Shown: positions 23,263 to 35,030 of the stretch, one piece after another | How positions within the stretch are numbered: the first letter of the stretch is position 1 | Layout: every line of letters begins with the position of its first letter | Assembly: GCA_029706075.1 (NCBI GenBank) | Contig: JAINUG010000011.1 | Location: forward strand, 6,206,001-6,270,000 | Source: Aldrovandia affinis | Taxonomy: Eukaryota; Chordata; Actinopteri; Notacanthiformes; Halosauridae | DNA length: 64,000 bases | Direction of reading: 5' to 3' | Translations under genes and position numbers: made by a program | Notes under the pieces: generated by a model | Database searches by the model: none | What the model saw: the letters and a program-made list of their open reading frames with translations, nothing else | What the model was told of the DNA's origin: nothing

Positions 23263-24141
23263 CATTTGAAATTAGCTGACAGATTTTATTGGTCCCAAGG
23301 GCTGCAAGATGCTGCATCTTGGAAAATTAAGGTTAAGGCAAGGTAGAGTGAATCTAGCCAGCCCGACTTTGTCTTCTCTAATGGAACGCCCAGCTTGAGG
23401 GCATTCCAGTCTCCATATCTGATCTGTAATCATACAGGTAAAATAATGAGAAACGCCTTGTCTATCTTGAATTGCCATCCATCTTATCCTCAGTTATGTG
23501 CACAATGAGGAAACACATTTTATACGGGAGAAAAGGGTAGAGAGATTTCACAGAGAATTCATCACTTGATTTGTCGCTGCCTTATTTCCCATTTCCCAAA
23601 GTTCTCATCTTTTGATGACACATCTTCAGCACAGTCAAGGAGACAAAACTTGTAAATGTTTTCTCAGACCTTATACATTTTGGGGTTTTTCATGTTTTTT
23701 ATTTTAATTGTATTTATTTATTGTATTACAATTATGATTATTAGTAAATACGGTTTAGTTATACAATGTAACTTGACACACCCAAATAATTATTCAGTAT
23801 AGCATGAATTGCTGTGGATTTCTGAATGTCTCGGATCAGTTTGTTTTTATGGAAACAGGAAGGAAGCAATAGGGCCGAGGTGGCACCAGTGAATGAGTGG
23901 ACAGCTCGTCTGCCTTCTCTGCTTGTGTCAGTTTTGTAACAGGCGTTTGGCATATCAGCCCATCTCTGATTGCCAGTATCACTTCACTATGAATCATGGC
24001 TTCCTTCAAAATCAACATTTCAACACAGTGCAGCTGGAGGTTTGCGTGACCAACGGGGCTTTCCAAATATCACTCTATATATTTGTTTGTTCCTTATAAA
24101 ATAGTCTTTACATACGTGTATGCATTTTTTACATACGTACA

Positions 24142-24172
<31 letters not shown>

Positions 24173-24173
24173 G
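24142..24173. repeat. (ATT)n microsatellite
   Basis: About ten trinucleotide units. Confidence 0.95.
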
Positions 24174-24661
24174 TTCATAATAATAATTAATTCCGTTTTT
24201 GTGAGCATCACAAATGTATATGGTTGTAATTTCCCTGGTCATAATGATTCATTTTAGGTAAATTAATAAATAAATAAATTTACGTTTTGTCTATTTTTGA
24301 CCTGCATTTTCCAGGTGGGAGGATTTTGATGGCTACATCTCTTGCTTGTTGACTTTATGCTTGCAGGTGAATGACAGTCAGGCGATCTAATAGTCCCCCA
24401 GAACTCCTCTTCACATTGCACTAAAACAGAAGATCTGGCCTGTGAGTGATACGGACCAGCCTCATACTACATCAGTATGTATACTAATTACATAATATTA
24501 TTATCTGAGTGCTTCCAACAAGAATGATTCTCTTCAGTACAAGGCTTGCACCTGGTTACAGTTCTAGAAGCAACAACAAGCTGTTATTCCCTCCCTAAAG
24601 TGCCTAAAGTGACATCCAAGAGTATGCTCTGTTTCACCATCCTTGAAGGGAATTGATGATT

Positions 24662-24860
24662 GATGGCATTTATATAGCACCTTTTGTGGGTCTCATAATG
24701 CTTTCAAAGTTTCACCTCAACCATCACCAATGTGTAGTATTCACCTGGGAGATGCCCAACAGCTGTTTTGTACCAGAAAGCTTGCCACACATCAATTAAT
24801 GTGAAGAGTGAAAAAATGCACATCCTCTTCGAGTTAAAACTATGCATTTGCTGATCTCCT
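24662..24860 (+). mobile_element. LINE 3'-UTR-like remnant
   Basis: GGCATTTATATAGCACCTTT, then CACCTCAACCATCACCAATG and TTCACCTGGGAGATGCCCAACAG, resembles a repeat often seen in fish genomes at the 3' end of non-LTR retrotransposons (recalled, possibly RTE/Rex type). No coding part or poly-A is present, so the clade is uncertain. Confidence 0.4.
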
Positions 24861-25066
24861 GCACTTTGAATGTTGCAACCAGGCACTGCTGCACTACTCA
24901 CATAACTTATTTTTCAATGTGGTTCATAACAAGTCAACTTAACTATAAAGACAGATCAAAAAGGATGGCAGAGAATTGAGATTCATATAGCTTAATGTTG
25001 TATAATATCATAAACTTTGAGAGGTAAAAAAATATATATATTGTTTTAATATATAAATACAATATA

Positions 25067-25190
25067 CAGGTAGCTGCCAAAATAAAGGAAATGCCAATGT
25101 GAAGTGTTTTAATCCGGTATTGGGCCACCATAAGCCGCCAGAACAACTTCAATGCACCTTGGCATAGATTTGGCTTTCAATATTTATTGA
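25067..25190 (+). mobile_element. Tc1-like element end fragment
   Basis: CAGGTAGCTGCCAAAATAAA (25067-25086) follows TA and matches a fish Tc1 terminus type. The next 100 bases (TTGGGCCACCATAAGC, CTTCAATGCACCTTGGCATA) are the subterminal region of that family. A weak inverted match, TGTCCTTTATTGAG, near 25218 could be the other end of a strongly deleted copy. Confidence 0.65.
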
Positions 25191-26089
25191 TACTTTGTAT
25201 CCCTCATTTACTTAAGTGTCCTTTATTGAGTTGAGTGCAAATTCTTCTATGCAATATAATTTTATGCAATGACAGTTTGAACTTTACTTTTAAACACATA
25301 TTTGACTTCACACCGGCTATCACCACCATCTACCCAGCTAGCAAGCATTACAGCGGTCTACTAGCAAACTGTTGGTGTGAGGCAGTTGAGATGAGGATCA
25401 GCTGTTAAGAGGCAAAATATTTGATGGATGGTCCAGCTGCTAGTGGACCACTGTAGTGCCAAACTGCAAAACACTGGAATAGGCTAGGTAGCCTGCTACC
25501 TGCTAGCCTTAAGCTATTGCTATAATAAACATTATATAAATAACCAAACCCTTTTTTATAAATACAAAGTGTTTTAATCTGGCCACATTATATGTATGGA
25601 TACATTAACATATTGAGCTCACTACTGAGCTACTGGAGGCCAGATTTGGAGAAAAGCAAATGATGACATTCATAAATCATAACCTAGGTATGAGCTATCT
25701 GCTACTCCAGAAGTGGAGTTACAGTGTTGTAGTAAGTAATGTGGCTAGATAGCCAGCCTACTACTGGCCAAGCTTTGGCTGATGTTAGCCAGATAGCTCT
25801 GCACACAGTGCAACTAGCAGTGTTGCTTTTGTTTCATAGCAACCATTTCTTGCTTGACCTACTGAAGAACTATACTCTTGCAGAAAGATGGAATCTAATT
25901 AATTTACTTACTAAAATTAAAATAACATTTTCATTAAAGAGTTTCATTGTACTCGTCAAGGTGCTCTTTGACTATTTTGATGACATACCACGGCTTTGAA
26001 TACCTTATTGCTTTTATAAAATGGTTGCTACATATATAAAACAATGACAAGGACACTTTTTAATGAAAACATTATTTTATAAGAATGTT
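25191..26089. other. Unique intergenic sequence
   Basis: No gene or transposon was recognised. Several AGCTAGC and CTAGCA words recur at 25330-25780, giving weak local low-complexity structure. Confidence 0.45.
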
Positions 26090-27375
26090 ATATACTATAC
26101 TGTTATATATTTACTCCGTTTTTAGATCGTATAAAATAAACGATATAGTAATGAGGTATATTTTATGGTCCAAAAATTCCCAAAATTCCAAACCTACAAT
26201 ACTAATACAATTGTTCCAAAAAATATATTTTGTTTTATCAACAATATTATTTTCCAGTAAACATCTGGATTACAATTATTCACACCCCTATTCTTTTAAA
26301 TTTAACCCCAAAAAAGTTAAAGATAACACCTTCCACTGTTGTTTCAATTATTAGGAAGTTTAAAGCCACTGGAACAGTGACTAACCTGCAAGGTAGAGGA
26401 CACAAGTCTATATTGCCCCCACGTGTACTAAGACGGATGGTTCAAGAGGCAAAAAGGAGTCCAAGGGGCACAGTTCAGGATTTCCAAAACAACCTGGCAT
26501 CTTGGGGTTACAAAGTGTCTAAAGCTAACATTCGACGACGCTTACATGACAATGGCCTTTATGGCAGAGTTGCAAGAAGGAAACCTCTTTTGAAGACATT
26601 TCACCAAATCTTGGATTCGCCAAACTACATCTGAACTACAATTGGAACCATGTCTTGTGGTCAGATTAAACAAAAACCGAGCTTTTTGGACACGCACATC
26701 AACGTTATGTTTGGCATCCAAAGAATGCAAGTAATGTTGAAAAGCACCATGCCTATGGTGAAAAATGGTGGTGGATCTTTAATGCTTTGGGGTTGTTTTG
26801 CATCCACAGGCCCTGGGACCCCCAAAATAGATGGAACCATGAACTCCAGCATGTACCAATACATTTTGCCCCAAAACTTTGTTCTCTCTGCCAGGAAGCT
26901 ATACCATGGCTGCAGATGGACCTTCCAACAAGACAAAATTCCAAGCATAAGTCCAAAGCAACTAAATGGTTGACAGAGCACAAGATCAATGTCCTGACGT
27001 GGCCATCTCAGTCTCCAGACCTGAATCCAATTGAACATTTGTGGTTTGAACAAAAAAATCTGCCCACAAAGGAAAACTCAAGAATCTGAAGGAACTAGAA
27101 CAATTCTGCATGGAAGAATGGTTGAGGATCCCCCCCAAGAAGTTCCATAACCTTGTACTACACTACAGACACTACACTACTCTTGATTTTTCTGGTAAAA
27201 AATATATAATTTGTGAACCGTTCGATTGGTTTGTGCCAATGCATTATTATTAAAGAATATCATTTTCTGCATTTTGTGAGCATGAAATAAAGCTCATTAC
27301 TTATATTGTTTATTTTATACGATCTTGTTTGTTCATCTTTATCAAGGGTGTGAATAAAAGTGAGTCTACTGTATA
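26090..27375 (+). mobile_element. Tc1-like transposon with long terminal repeats, decayed
   Basis: The right end, read in reverse, has AGATCGTATAAAATAAAC followed by ATATAAGTAATGAG. The left end carries the matching AGATCGTATAAAATAAACG and ATATAGTAATGAGG at about 26125-26158. The arms extend about 200 bases and each has an inner ATTCACACCC motif, the inverted-repeat/direct-repeat layout known for some Tc1 elements. The outer 30 bases of the left end are eroded. Confidence 0.83.
26310..27150 (+). pseudogene. Tc1-like transposase remnant
   Basis: The 26230-26634 frame reads STVVSIIRKFKATGTVTNLQ, then GRGHKSILPPRVLRRMVQEA, from the N-terminal DNA-binding domain, and continues with IRRRLHDNGLYGRVARRKPL. 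After frameshifts, a segment near 26660 (LWSD) marks the first catalytic aspartate and [17 protein letters not shown] follows in the 26650-26973 frame. [13 protein letters not shown] stands where QQDN.PKHTS is expected, and [16 protein letters not shown] (27011-27058) holds the catalytic glutamate. The second aspartate motif is partly altered. At least two frameshifts make it inactive. Confidence 0.92.
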
Positions 27376-28319
27376 TTTACAGTATATATACAGTATATAT
27401 ATATATGTTATGGGGGGCCAAACAGGCACTACAAATAGAAATCCTGAATATATAAAAGTAAATCCTGAATATATAAATGTATATAAAAGTAAACATAAAT
27501 ATAACTGTTACTATATGTGCATGGCATATAAAAAAAACAGGTGCTTTGTGTTCTCTTTGAAATGTATTGTGATGGAACAATTCCTTTGTTGTATAAAGTA
27601 GGTTGTGTAAACAATTCCTTTGTTGTACAAATGTTATTTGTCATTGCCATTATTCAGACATTAGAGTTTAATTAAAAATACATTATTTAACATTTTAACA
27701 TTAATTTTGAATGGCAATAGTTTGGACTGCATAAAGGTGTCCTTGTTTCCTGGGTCCTAAAAGTGCTTTTACACAAACAAGGCAGCCCATTAGTAGACAG
27801 ATTTTATAGATTTATTTTCTCAACATTGCAGATTTACATGGCCAATTGTTCCATCAAAATAAATTGTAAAGAAACCAAAGCAGCTGTCTTTTGACATGCC
27901 TGAGCATAAATGTATTTATGTATTGAGGATTTTCTTTTATATATACAATGACAGGAGAAGGTATTTTGGTATTTTGGCCTTCTGTTCATTTAGCACCTTA
28001 CAACACCCACACACTGTCTGACACTCATCCACATGCTTACACCACTGATTACTGACTTCCACACCCCTGTCTTGTAGTGTGTTTTCTTTTTGATTTTTCA
28101 AAATTAAAATGTAATTTGTTATTTTGTCAGTTCCACGTGTTGTCTCCCTTTTTGTCTACCATAGAGGCAGTTTATATTTAACAATTAGTTTGATCCTCAA
28201 AAACAATTTTAGTCTCTTATAAGTTTAAGAGCTGTGTTGTGTAGCGGATGAGCTCTGGTACGTGAACGTCCGCTACAGAATGTGACGTCGATAAGAGTGA
28301 GATTAGTTCCCAGAGTTGG
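27376..28319. other. Unique A/T-rich sequence
   Basis: No gene was recognised. A (TA)n-rich run with CAGTATATATACAG lies at 27376-27406, and a local repeat of GAATATATAAA lies at 27443-27490. Confidence 0.45.
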
Positions 28320-28410
28320 AGACTTGAGTCTTTAGCTCAGCGGGCTAAATCGCTCTCTTGTCGCATCGAGATCCTCGGTTTGAAACTCGTTGTGGGCAGA
28401 ACCAACTCCG
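28320..28410 (+). mobile_element. tRNA-like sequence (SINE head or tRNA pseudogene)
   Basis: TTAGCTCAGCGGGCTAAATC fits the pol III A-box consensus very well and CGGTTTGAAACTCG about 35 bases later is a B-box-like match. The acceptor and T stems do not pair, so this is not a working tRNA gene. No SINE tail was identified downstream. Confidence 0.5.
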
Positions 28411-28479
28411 TTACATTGTATTATTGTAAGAGAAAGTAAGCAGCCTTCACCTATGAAATTTTGCATTATTAAAGTGAGC

Positions 28480-28800
28480 AATTTATGTATTTATCTACCA
28501 TATGAGCTACATACTCAATTAATTATGTCTAATAAATCTTCAGTGGAATAGCCCTCCAGGAATGAAAATGACTGCAGTGTAATTGCAGTACCAGAGTGGC
28601 ACTTTTGCATTTGTTATTTTACCTTAAAATGGCACAGATGGACTTTATGTTCCCTGAAATTGGGCATTCAAAAGGAATCATCCATGCACTGCTTGTTTAC
28701 ATCGATTTAGCTTTAGGGTATTATAATGTTAATCAAGCTCCTTAAAATACATATTAATTGACTGTTCACTTGGTACCTAAGCATAATTGCATCATTGTCT
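28480..28800. other. Candidate conserved non-coding element
   Basis: Repeat-free block with many homeodomain-like motifs (TCAATTAATTATGTC, GTGTAATTGCAG, GCATAATTGCATC, ATTAATTGAC) and no open frame. Judged only by motif density. Confidence 0.25.
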
Positions 28801-30261
28801 GCCTCTGTGATATGGAATAAAGTATTTTTTAAAGTATACATATTTTTTTAAAGGCCATGTGCTCAAAATCCTATTAAACAGGATTATAGATACAATCTTA
28901 GAAACAAGTTGTCTGATTCTGATACATTAACAGCGCAAATCAGATTACCTTCCATTTGGAAGGATAAGCATTTGAACCATAGTCAGCAAAGATTCTGCTA
29001 AATTAATAATATATAAAGTTAATGAAGTTCCTCGTACAAAAATGAGGAAATGAGTGTGTGAATTAGAAATGCAACAAAAACAGATGAACTTGATTGTTAA
29101 TAGATAGATTGATTGCTTGTTTGATTGATTGATTTAATGTATTGTGGAACGGTGCCTTTTTTATAGGTTGATTGGTTGGCTTATAGTTATAGTATAAGTG
29201 TAGATTCATTGATTGTTTAATTTCTCATTAATTTTGTTGTTTAAATACTATTTTGTGGTTGTTCTAAAATGTCATCCGATGTGCTTTTAAATTTGTAAAC
29301 AACTCTGCAGATACAACTCCTACTGATGTTAACAATTTTAACAGTGCATGCCCATTTATTAATATGTGTAACACAAAGCACACAGTTTATATCTAGTACA
29401 AATACAGAAGCATGAACTCTTTACTTGTACATGTAGATTGTGGGCTTTGAGGTCTATCATCACTAGAGGTTTGCAGAACAGTGCTGTCTAAAGGCTCTAT
29501 ATAGCAAACTTAAAAACAAAATTCTTACATTCTACATGGTCCACTTCGCTTTGAACAGCTTTTGAGTCACCTCTGTAGTTCCTTGTTGAAGGACAGTCAG
29601 TGGCCCCTCTCCAGTGAGTCACCCCAGTGACACAGCGAGCCCATCATACCGTACGTCAGTGTGGTCTCCCATCTGGGGGGCCCCACTTGGGGGCCTCTTT
29701 CAGAGGAAGTGTGGAGCGGAAGAAGTTTTCTGTTTCTCTAGCCGTAGCTTATTATGAGCACTGGACACTGAAGACTGTTCTGCTATATTCAAAAGTGTTT
29801 TCATTCTCTTCTCTAATGTGTCTCGTGGCCTTGGTTTCACATTAGTCCACCATCAGAAAACTTTTTTTATTATGTAAACCAGGGGCTCGGTCATGGTGAA
29901 CCCCTGCAGGGACTCTCTTGTTCCTGCTTTACAGCGCTTTTGTCTAATTAGGCCTTAGCCAAAGCATTCACCTGTCTCTCAGCTCCTCCTAAATGTTCAA
30001 ATGACTTGCAGTGTAGACCCAGACTCATTTTTGGCACCATTACTGTTGGCAAACACAGAGGAAGAGAGGGATTTTGAATATAATATTTTGAAGAGGAAGA
30101 AGCAATTGCGCAGAAAAATACTGATGGCGCCCAACTGCAGTGTTCAAAGCCTCAGCTCTTAGTGGGAATGGTAGGGAAGTGGGGGATATGAGACCGGATT
30201 CATTCAACATTTGTCCCTAACTTTGCCCTCTGTTCAATCGACATCTTTCCTTACCTGTGAT
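28801..30261. other. Unique intergenic sequence
   Basis: No gene or transposon was recognised. A GATTGATT-type low-complexity run lies at about 29098-29230, and a GC-richer patch at about 29590-29720. Confidence 0.45.
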
Positions 30262-30480
30262 CACTGAACTCGTCAAACTGTGTTTGTGAAGAAAAAACAA
30301 ATATCTTGAGTCAAAGTTAAGTACAAATTTTGATTGAATCCAGACCATGGGCTGTTTTAACCAACATCTGTCATTAACTTAAATAAATTCAATTTTCATT
30401 TTATTTTGTCACAAAAGGTTTGGCAAGTTAAGGAGTCACTGACATTATCTTGCCAAACTGTATTTGCGATGAATAAAAAA
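30262..30480. repeat. Dispersed hairpin repeat, copy B
   Basis: At 30415-30471 the arms GGTTTGGCAAG and CTTGCCAAACTG form the same hairpin as copy A (20985-21140), with matching loop neighbours AAG..TCACT. A second partial copy of the right arm (CAAACTGTGTTTGTGAAG) and its downstream flank (AAAGTTAAGTAC, AATCCAGACCA) lies just upstream at 30270-30355. Confidence 0.7.
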
Positions 30481-32516
30481 ATATATATATATATTTTATC
30501 AAATAAAATAACATAAATACACCATAAAACTACAAGGTAAGCAATAACTCAATGGTAGTGATCAAAATGAGACCATGGTTTGCAGCAGACAACACTACTG
30601 TCATTTAAAATTAAAACAACGAATGAATGAATCATATGGCTGTTGTGGAATGTGAGCATTTTGCAATGGGTAAAGAAAAAACAACCCTGACAGATGTGTT
30701 TACTGCCTCATTAATTATGAACCTCTGTTTGTGAACATAATCATGTTTTATTCTGTATATATATCCATCCATCCATCCATTATTGATTCCTGGTCATTGA
30801 ATGCGCGAATACACCCACACAATCCACACATATATATACTTATACGTCATACAATACTGTATAAATAGTGTCATTACTGTGCAGTAATATATTTTAATAA
30901 ATTCAAAGTTTATACAGTATTTCTATTGTTCACTCTTAACATTGTAACTTTCAGAATGAGACTAGCCAGAGCTAAGCTCTTTAAACACATGTTAAAATCG
31001 GCACTTTTTCATGGCAGCAGCTGCGACTGGGCCAACAGGGACAGCCCCTTGCACAGTGTGATATACTAACTTTGGACTGGCTTGGCAAACAGAGAGCTTC
31101 AGAGACCTGGGCAGAGAGGTGAGACGCATGACACACAAGCGGTTTCCACCTGCCCCCCTTTTCATGGAGGGTTTCAGGGGGTAAGTCAGCCCGTCCAAGC
31201 TACCTTCCAAAGACCTTCAGCCAAGACCTGCAATTGCACTTCAGAGATTTAGGACCACAGTCACGTTACCAAACCCGTGGCCATTTGGCAGGCGTTTCAG
31301 GCTCTGAGTGGAAATGCCTGGCGCTCTCTCCGCTCAGGTACCCGAGAGTGATGGGAAACGCAGGAGAACAGGGGTGGTGCCGAGTGGGGCGGCCCGCTGC
31401 AGGAGGGTCCAGCCGGCTGGAGTTTCCATTGTGCCCCATGTCTTAAAGACCACCTTCAGCGGTGTTGCCCGTATCATTTCACAGCCTTCGCTAGTCTGCG
31501 GCACTGTGTTAACTCTGAGTATGTGCAGATGCTGTGTGTAATAGTGCTCTCTCTGTTGGCCGCGACTGCGGCGTAGGAACAGAAAGTTGTGAAAAGAAGG
31601 TCTATGCTTTTGTCAGTCCTAGCCATTCCAGGGGCTATGAGAATTTCCAGTCCATTGCATCACTGCCACCCCACGGTTAGCTATTGTGTTTCATTGCTAA
31701 TTGGGACCCGGGTCTGCGAGGGGGGGATGGGGGGTGGGGCAAATTCGGTGTAGGTGAACTCTCCGTTTCTTTTTTGGTCCGAGTTTAGTCCCGACTGTCT
31801 AGACTGTGACTTTATTTATAAAGAAAGGAGCGCCCGGCACGCGTGCCCTGGAGAACAGGGAGAACAGGCCATAGGACCTGCTGTCACGTAACCAGGACTC
31901 TGGGTCACAAGCCCGCGGCCGCTTGCGTGGTGAGCAACACGGCACGGACAGCCTCTTCCCACATGGAAATACAAATAAATAAACCTGGCAGGTTTACTCC
32001 ACTTCAGTTTCCCCTGTCTTTAGGAACTTTTCCTTTCCCGTGCTCTACGGGAGAAAAAAGTCACTCATCTGGGATCCGAAATGGATGAGACGCTCCGTAG
32101 TTCTCGCTTTTGCTCCGCATGCTGCATTGTTTCCGAAATAGACAAGCCAGCAAGGAACACCGGGAGAGCAGAAAAAGTAGAAAGACTATTCAGACGGTAG
32201 CGTCGTACGGAGATATTTTTTGCGGTGCTTTCTTGCAGTAGTTTGTCCGTCCCAAACACATCACAGCCCGACAGAGCTCTCTGAAAGCACACAGTAAAAT
32301 AAGAGGCTGTCTCTTGCTGATTCAGACTGCTGATCTCTGACTCATCGCTCATATGAGGAACAGAGAAATTCCATCATTACTATATATACAGGATGATATT
32401 ATTCCCCCATACACCCAATACACAGATTCACGTGTTGCTTTCTCTCACACGTGCAGAAGGAGGCATTGCCGAAAAATCGTTGTGTTTTGTTGGCTGTTGT
32501 TCTGAATAAATATATG
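30481..32516. other. Unique sequence with a GC-rich middle
   Basis: No gene was recognised. A (ATCC)n tract lies at 30764-30781. The interval 31000-32300 is GC-richer, with G-runs near 31720, and has several overlapping short open frames without recognisable domains or splice context. An unrecognised exon or promoter here cannot be excluded. Confidence 0.45.
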
Positions 32517-32518
32517 TA

Positions 32519-33392
32519 CACTACCGGTCAAAAGTTTTAGAACACCCCCATTTTCCGGTTTTTACTTAAATTTAAGCAGTTCAACTCCAGTGAATAACCT
32601 GAAATGGTACAAAGGTAAGCGGTAAACTGCCAGAGGTTTAAAAAAAAAGGTTTAGGTTACCAAAAACTGAAAAATAAGTTTAAAAAGGCCCTTTTCAGGG
32701 AACAAGTAATGGTTTAACGTGGGTTAACAGTCACTCTGTGCAAGTCGCCGACTCTGGATCCAGAAAAAGAGCCCAAGACCATCATGCTTCCTCCTCCATG
32801 TTTGACAATTGGTGTCACACACTGAGGAACCATCCTTTTGCCTACTCGACGGTCTACAAAAACCTTTCAAAATTTCCAGAAGACCTTCTTCCAGTCTTCA
32901 GCAGTCCACTGGTGGTGCTTCATGGCCCAGGCAAGCCTCTTTTTCTTATTTTGCCATCTTAGTAATGGCTTTCTTACTGCCACTCGACATGTCAAACCTG
33001 CAGCTCGAAGTCTTCTCTTCACAGTTCAAACTGAGACTTCCTTACTTCGACCAGTGTTAAGCTGTGCTTGAAGCTGCTGTCCTGTGAGCCGCTTATCACA
33101 CAAGCTGTTGACTTTCAGAAACTTGTGTTCTGATTTTGTTGTGGCTTTGGGTCTGCCAGACCTCTTTCTGTCAGAGTTTCCAAGTGCCTTTTGTTGGTGT
33201 AGGAAACTACTCACTGCCAAAAAATGTACATTATTTTTCAGCTTTTGGTAACCTAAACTCTTTTTTTTTTTTTTACCTCTGGCAGTTTATGCTTACCTTT
33301 GTACAATTTTAGGTTATTCACTGGACTTGAACTGCTTAAATTTCAGTAAAAACTGGAAAATGGGGGTGTCCTAAAACTTTTGACCGGTAGTG
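32519..33392 (-). mobile_element. Tc1-like transposon, internally deleted, with intact ends
   Basis: The ends are near-perfect inverted repeats: CACTACCGGTCAAAAGTTTT at the left and its reverse complement at 33373-33392, with homology continuing over GAACACCCCCATTTTCC, the TTTTTACT region and the GAATAACCT region. TA dinucleotides flank both ends (32517-32518, 33393-33394). The length of 874 bp is well below the 1.2-1.6 kb of complete copies and the transposase C-terminal part is missing, so this is a deletion derivative. Confidence 0.95.
32740..33230 (-). pseudogene. Tc1-like transposase remnant, C-terminal half deleted
   Basis: Minus-strand reading from about 33220 gives SDRKRSGRPKATTKSEHKFL, then LCDKRLTGQQLQAQLNTGRS, the second helix-turn-helix and linker of a Tc1 transposase. 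Continuing in shifted frames gives AWAMKHHQWTAEDWKKVF. Sequence then passes close to the usual VFVRR..GERMVPQCVTP region (codons near 32800-32850), but the first catalytic aspartate segment is altered and the second and third catalytic motifs are absent. Confidence 0.88.
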
Positions 33393-33394
33393 TA

Positions 33395-33944
33395 TGTGTT
33401 AAATATGTATTAAGTGAGTGCTGGACATGTTTAAAGCTAATAAACAGAACAGAATGTACAGTTACACCCAAATGACTTTATGAGATGCACATTGAATTAT
33501 TAGATTACATTAGCCTGACAGGAAGTTTTAGTTGTTTGCTTTCTGTATCTGTACACATTACTGCACTGTACTGTATTGCCACAATGACACATATATTGAG
33601 ACATCCTGCTTTTTAAGTAAGGTATTGCAGTGTCCAATAATCCTTCCTCAAAGAACACAGCTCACATTTTAAACCTCCATTCATTCCGCATGATGTTTAC
33701 TGCTTGTTAATTCATCTCAAGGGTACACTAGCAGTGACCTGCTTAGGATTTGAACCTGCAACCATTAAACCAGATCGGTGTTCAATCTACGATGACATAA
33801 TGACACTCATCACACTTTTAACATGTTTGCAGGATGCAATCATATTGGGAATGAAACTAAACAGCATCATTTCACAGGCCATCACATGGCAAAAACACTT
33901 CATCGGTCTTTTTAGTCTTCATCAGTCTTTTACATTAATGAACA
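33395..33944. other. Mostly unique sequence
   Basis: No gene was seen. A tRNA-like SINE relic is listed separately within it. Confidence 0.45.
33722..33805 (-). mobile_element. tRNA-derived SINE head relic
   Basis: On the minus strand GGTTGCAGGTTCAAATCC contains a perfect pol III B box (GGTTCAAATCC, 33746-33756). ATTGAACACCGATCTGG lies where the D/anticodon arm belongs. The A box is weak and no tail was identified. Confidence 0.55.
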
Positions 33945-34110
33945 ATTTAATGTTTGACTTTTTTCTTAATAAACACAGTCCTCAAAGTTCAATGATAACC
34001 ATTGAAGTTAATTAAACATATATATATATATTGTTTATAGAATAAAGTAACACGTGCATGTAATTGTGTGTCAGCATGAAGGACAAATATTGATTGAATG
34101 CAGGGACATC
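33945..34110. repeat. Possible third copy of the dispersed hairpin repeat
   Basis: TTTTTTCTTAATAAACACAG (33960-33979) parallels TTTTTTCTTCATAAACACAG of copy A, and AAGGACAAATATTGATTGAA (34079-34098) parallels the AAGTACAAATTTTGATTGAA flank of copy B. The hairpin itself has been lost and a TA-rich insert separates the two halves. Confidence 0.45.
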
Positions 34111-34699
34111 TGAGGCAGTTATAGTACATTATGTGTGCAACTGATATTAACAGAGGACATTCCAAATTAAATATGGTATTGTGATTGATTTTTGGTTGAC
34201 TTTTAAAATAGCTTTTACTTTATTAGCCTCTTGCTACTCTGCTGTGGTTTCAAGTGCAATACTGTATATTTACCAAACTGGACCATGAAAAGGTTTTCCT
34301 TCCCTGAAGAGATTTTTCCGCTTTTGAAGTATTAGCTTTAGAATAGCTCTTTACAAAGAGTTTTTCAATAGAGAGGGACTCCAGAAAAGTGTAGTTCTTT
34401 CAGAAATATAACAAAACTTTTGCTGGGGACCAAAAAGATAGGATATCAAAGTCTTCGTTATAATCAAATTAAGAAACAACTATGGTGATTAATTGGTCTC
34501 TTTTTTAACCCACCATCTGTCATTTTTAATTAAGTTAAAACCGTTGATTCTACACAAAGAATGTGTTACACTTGTGAAGGATATGTACAGGTATTTGAAA
34601 ATGATATTATATGTAATATGCGCAAGGCAAGATGGGCATTTTTCAACACAACCTCTGCCAATAACATAGTGAAAGCCAATCAAAGCAAATTGCCTGGTA

Positions 34700-35030
34700 G
34701 ATCTTTACAGTGTAATTGGGATGCATGTAATCATTAACCTTGGCACAGACTGGGGAGTTAATGAATCAAATCAATACCTCTCTCCTCTGATCCATAATTA
34801 TTTGAAAGAGATGAAAAATTTAACAGGCCCGGCCTATGAGGTTATCATGGCATGCAATTAGCCCGCCGGAGGGAGATTATGTTACCTAGATACCAACGGG
34901 GAAGTGCAATTTCTCTTTCAGCCAGAGTTTTATAATGAAGAGTGCAATTACCTAAATAGGTCAGCAGAAGACATGCAGCACTTTTCATTCTACCTGCGAG
35001 GAGCTCTTTAAAAAAGCTCTCCCGTATATC
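34700..35030. other. Candidate conserved non-coding element
   Basis: Repeat-free block with balanced composition and clustered homeodomain-like words (CATAATTATTTG, CATGCAATTAGCC, GTGCAATTACC, GTAATCATTAACC), plus the unusual GC patch GCCCGCCGGAGGGAG. No open frame. It reads like a vertebrate developmental enhancer, judged only from motif content. Confidence 0.35.

Larger units (their letters stand above)
22921..24660. other. Mostly unique sequence
   Basis: No gene was recognised. It holds a tRNA-like relic (23176-23262) and an (ATT)n run at 24142-24173 with a short TAA run after it. Confidence 0.5.

Noticed and set aside
28320-28410. Possible functional tRNA gene
   Set aside because: A and B boxes are present, but the acceptor and T stems do not pair; treated as a tRNA-like relic.
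30990-32350. Host gene exon in the GC-richer interval
   Set aside because: Several overlapping frames exist on both strands, none with a known domain or convincing pair of splice sites; left as unassigned.
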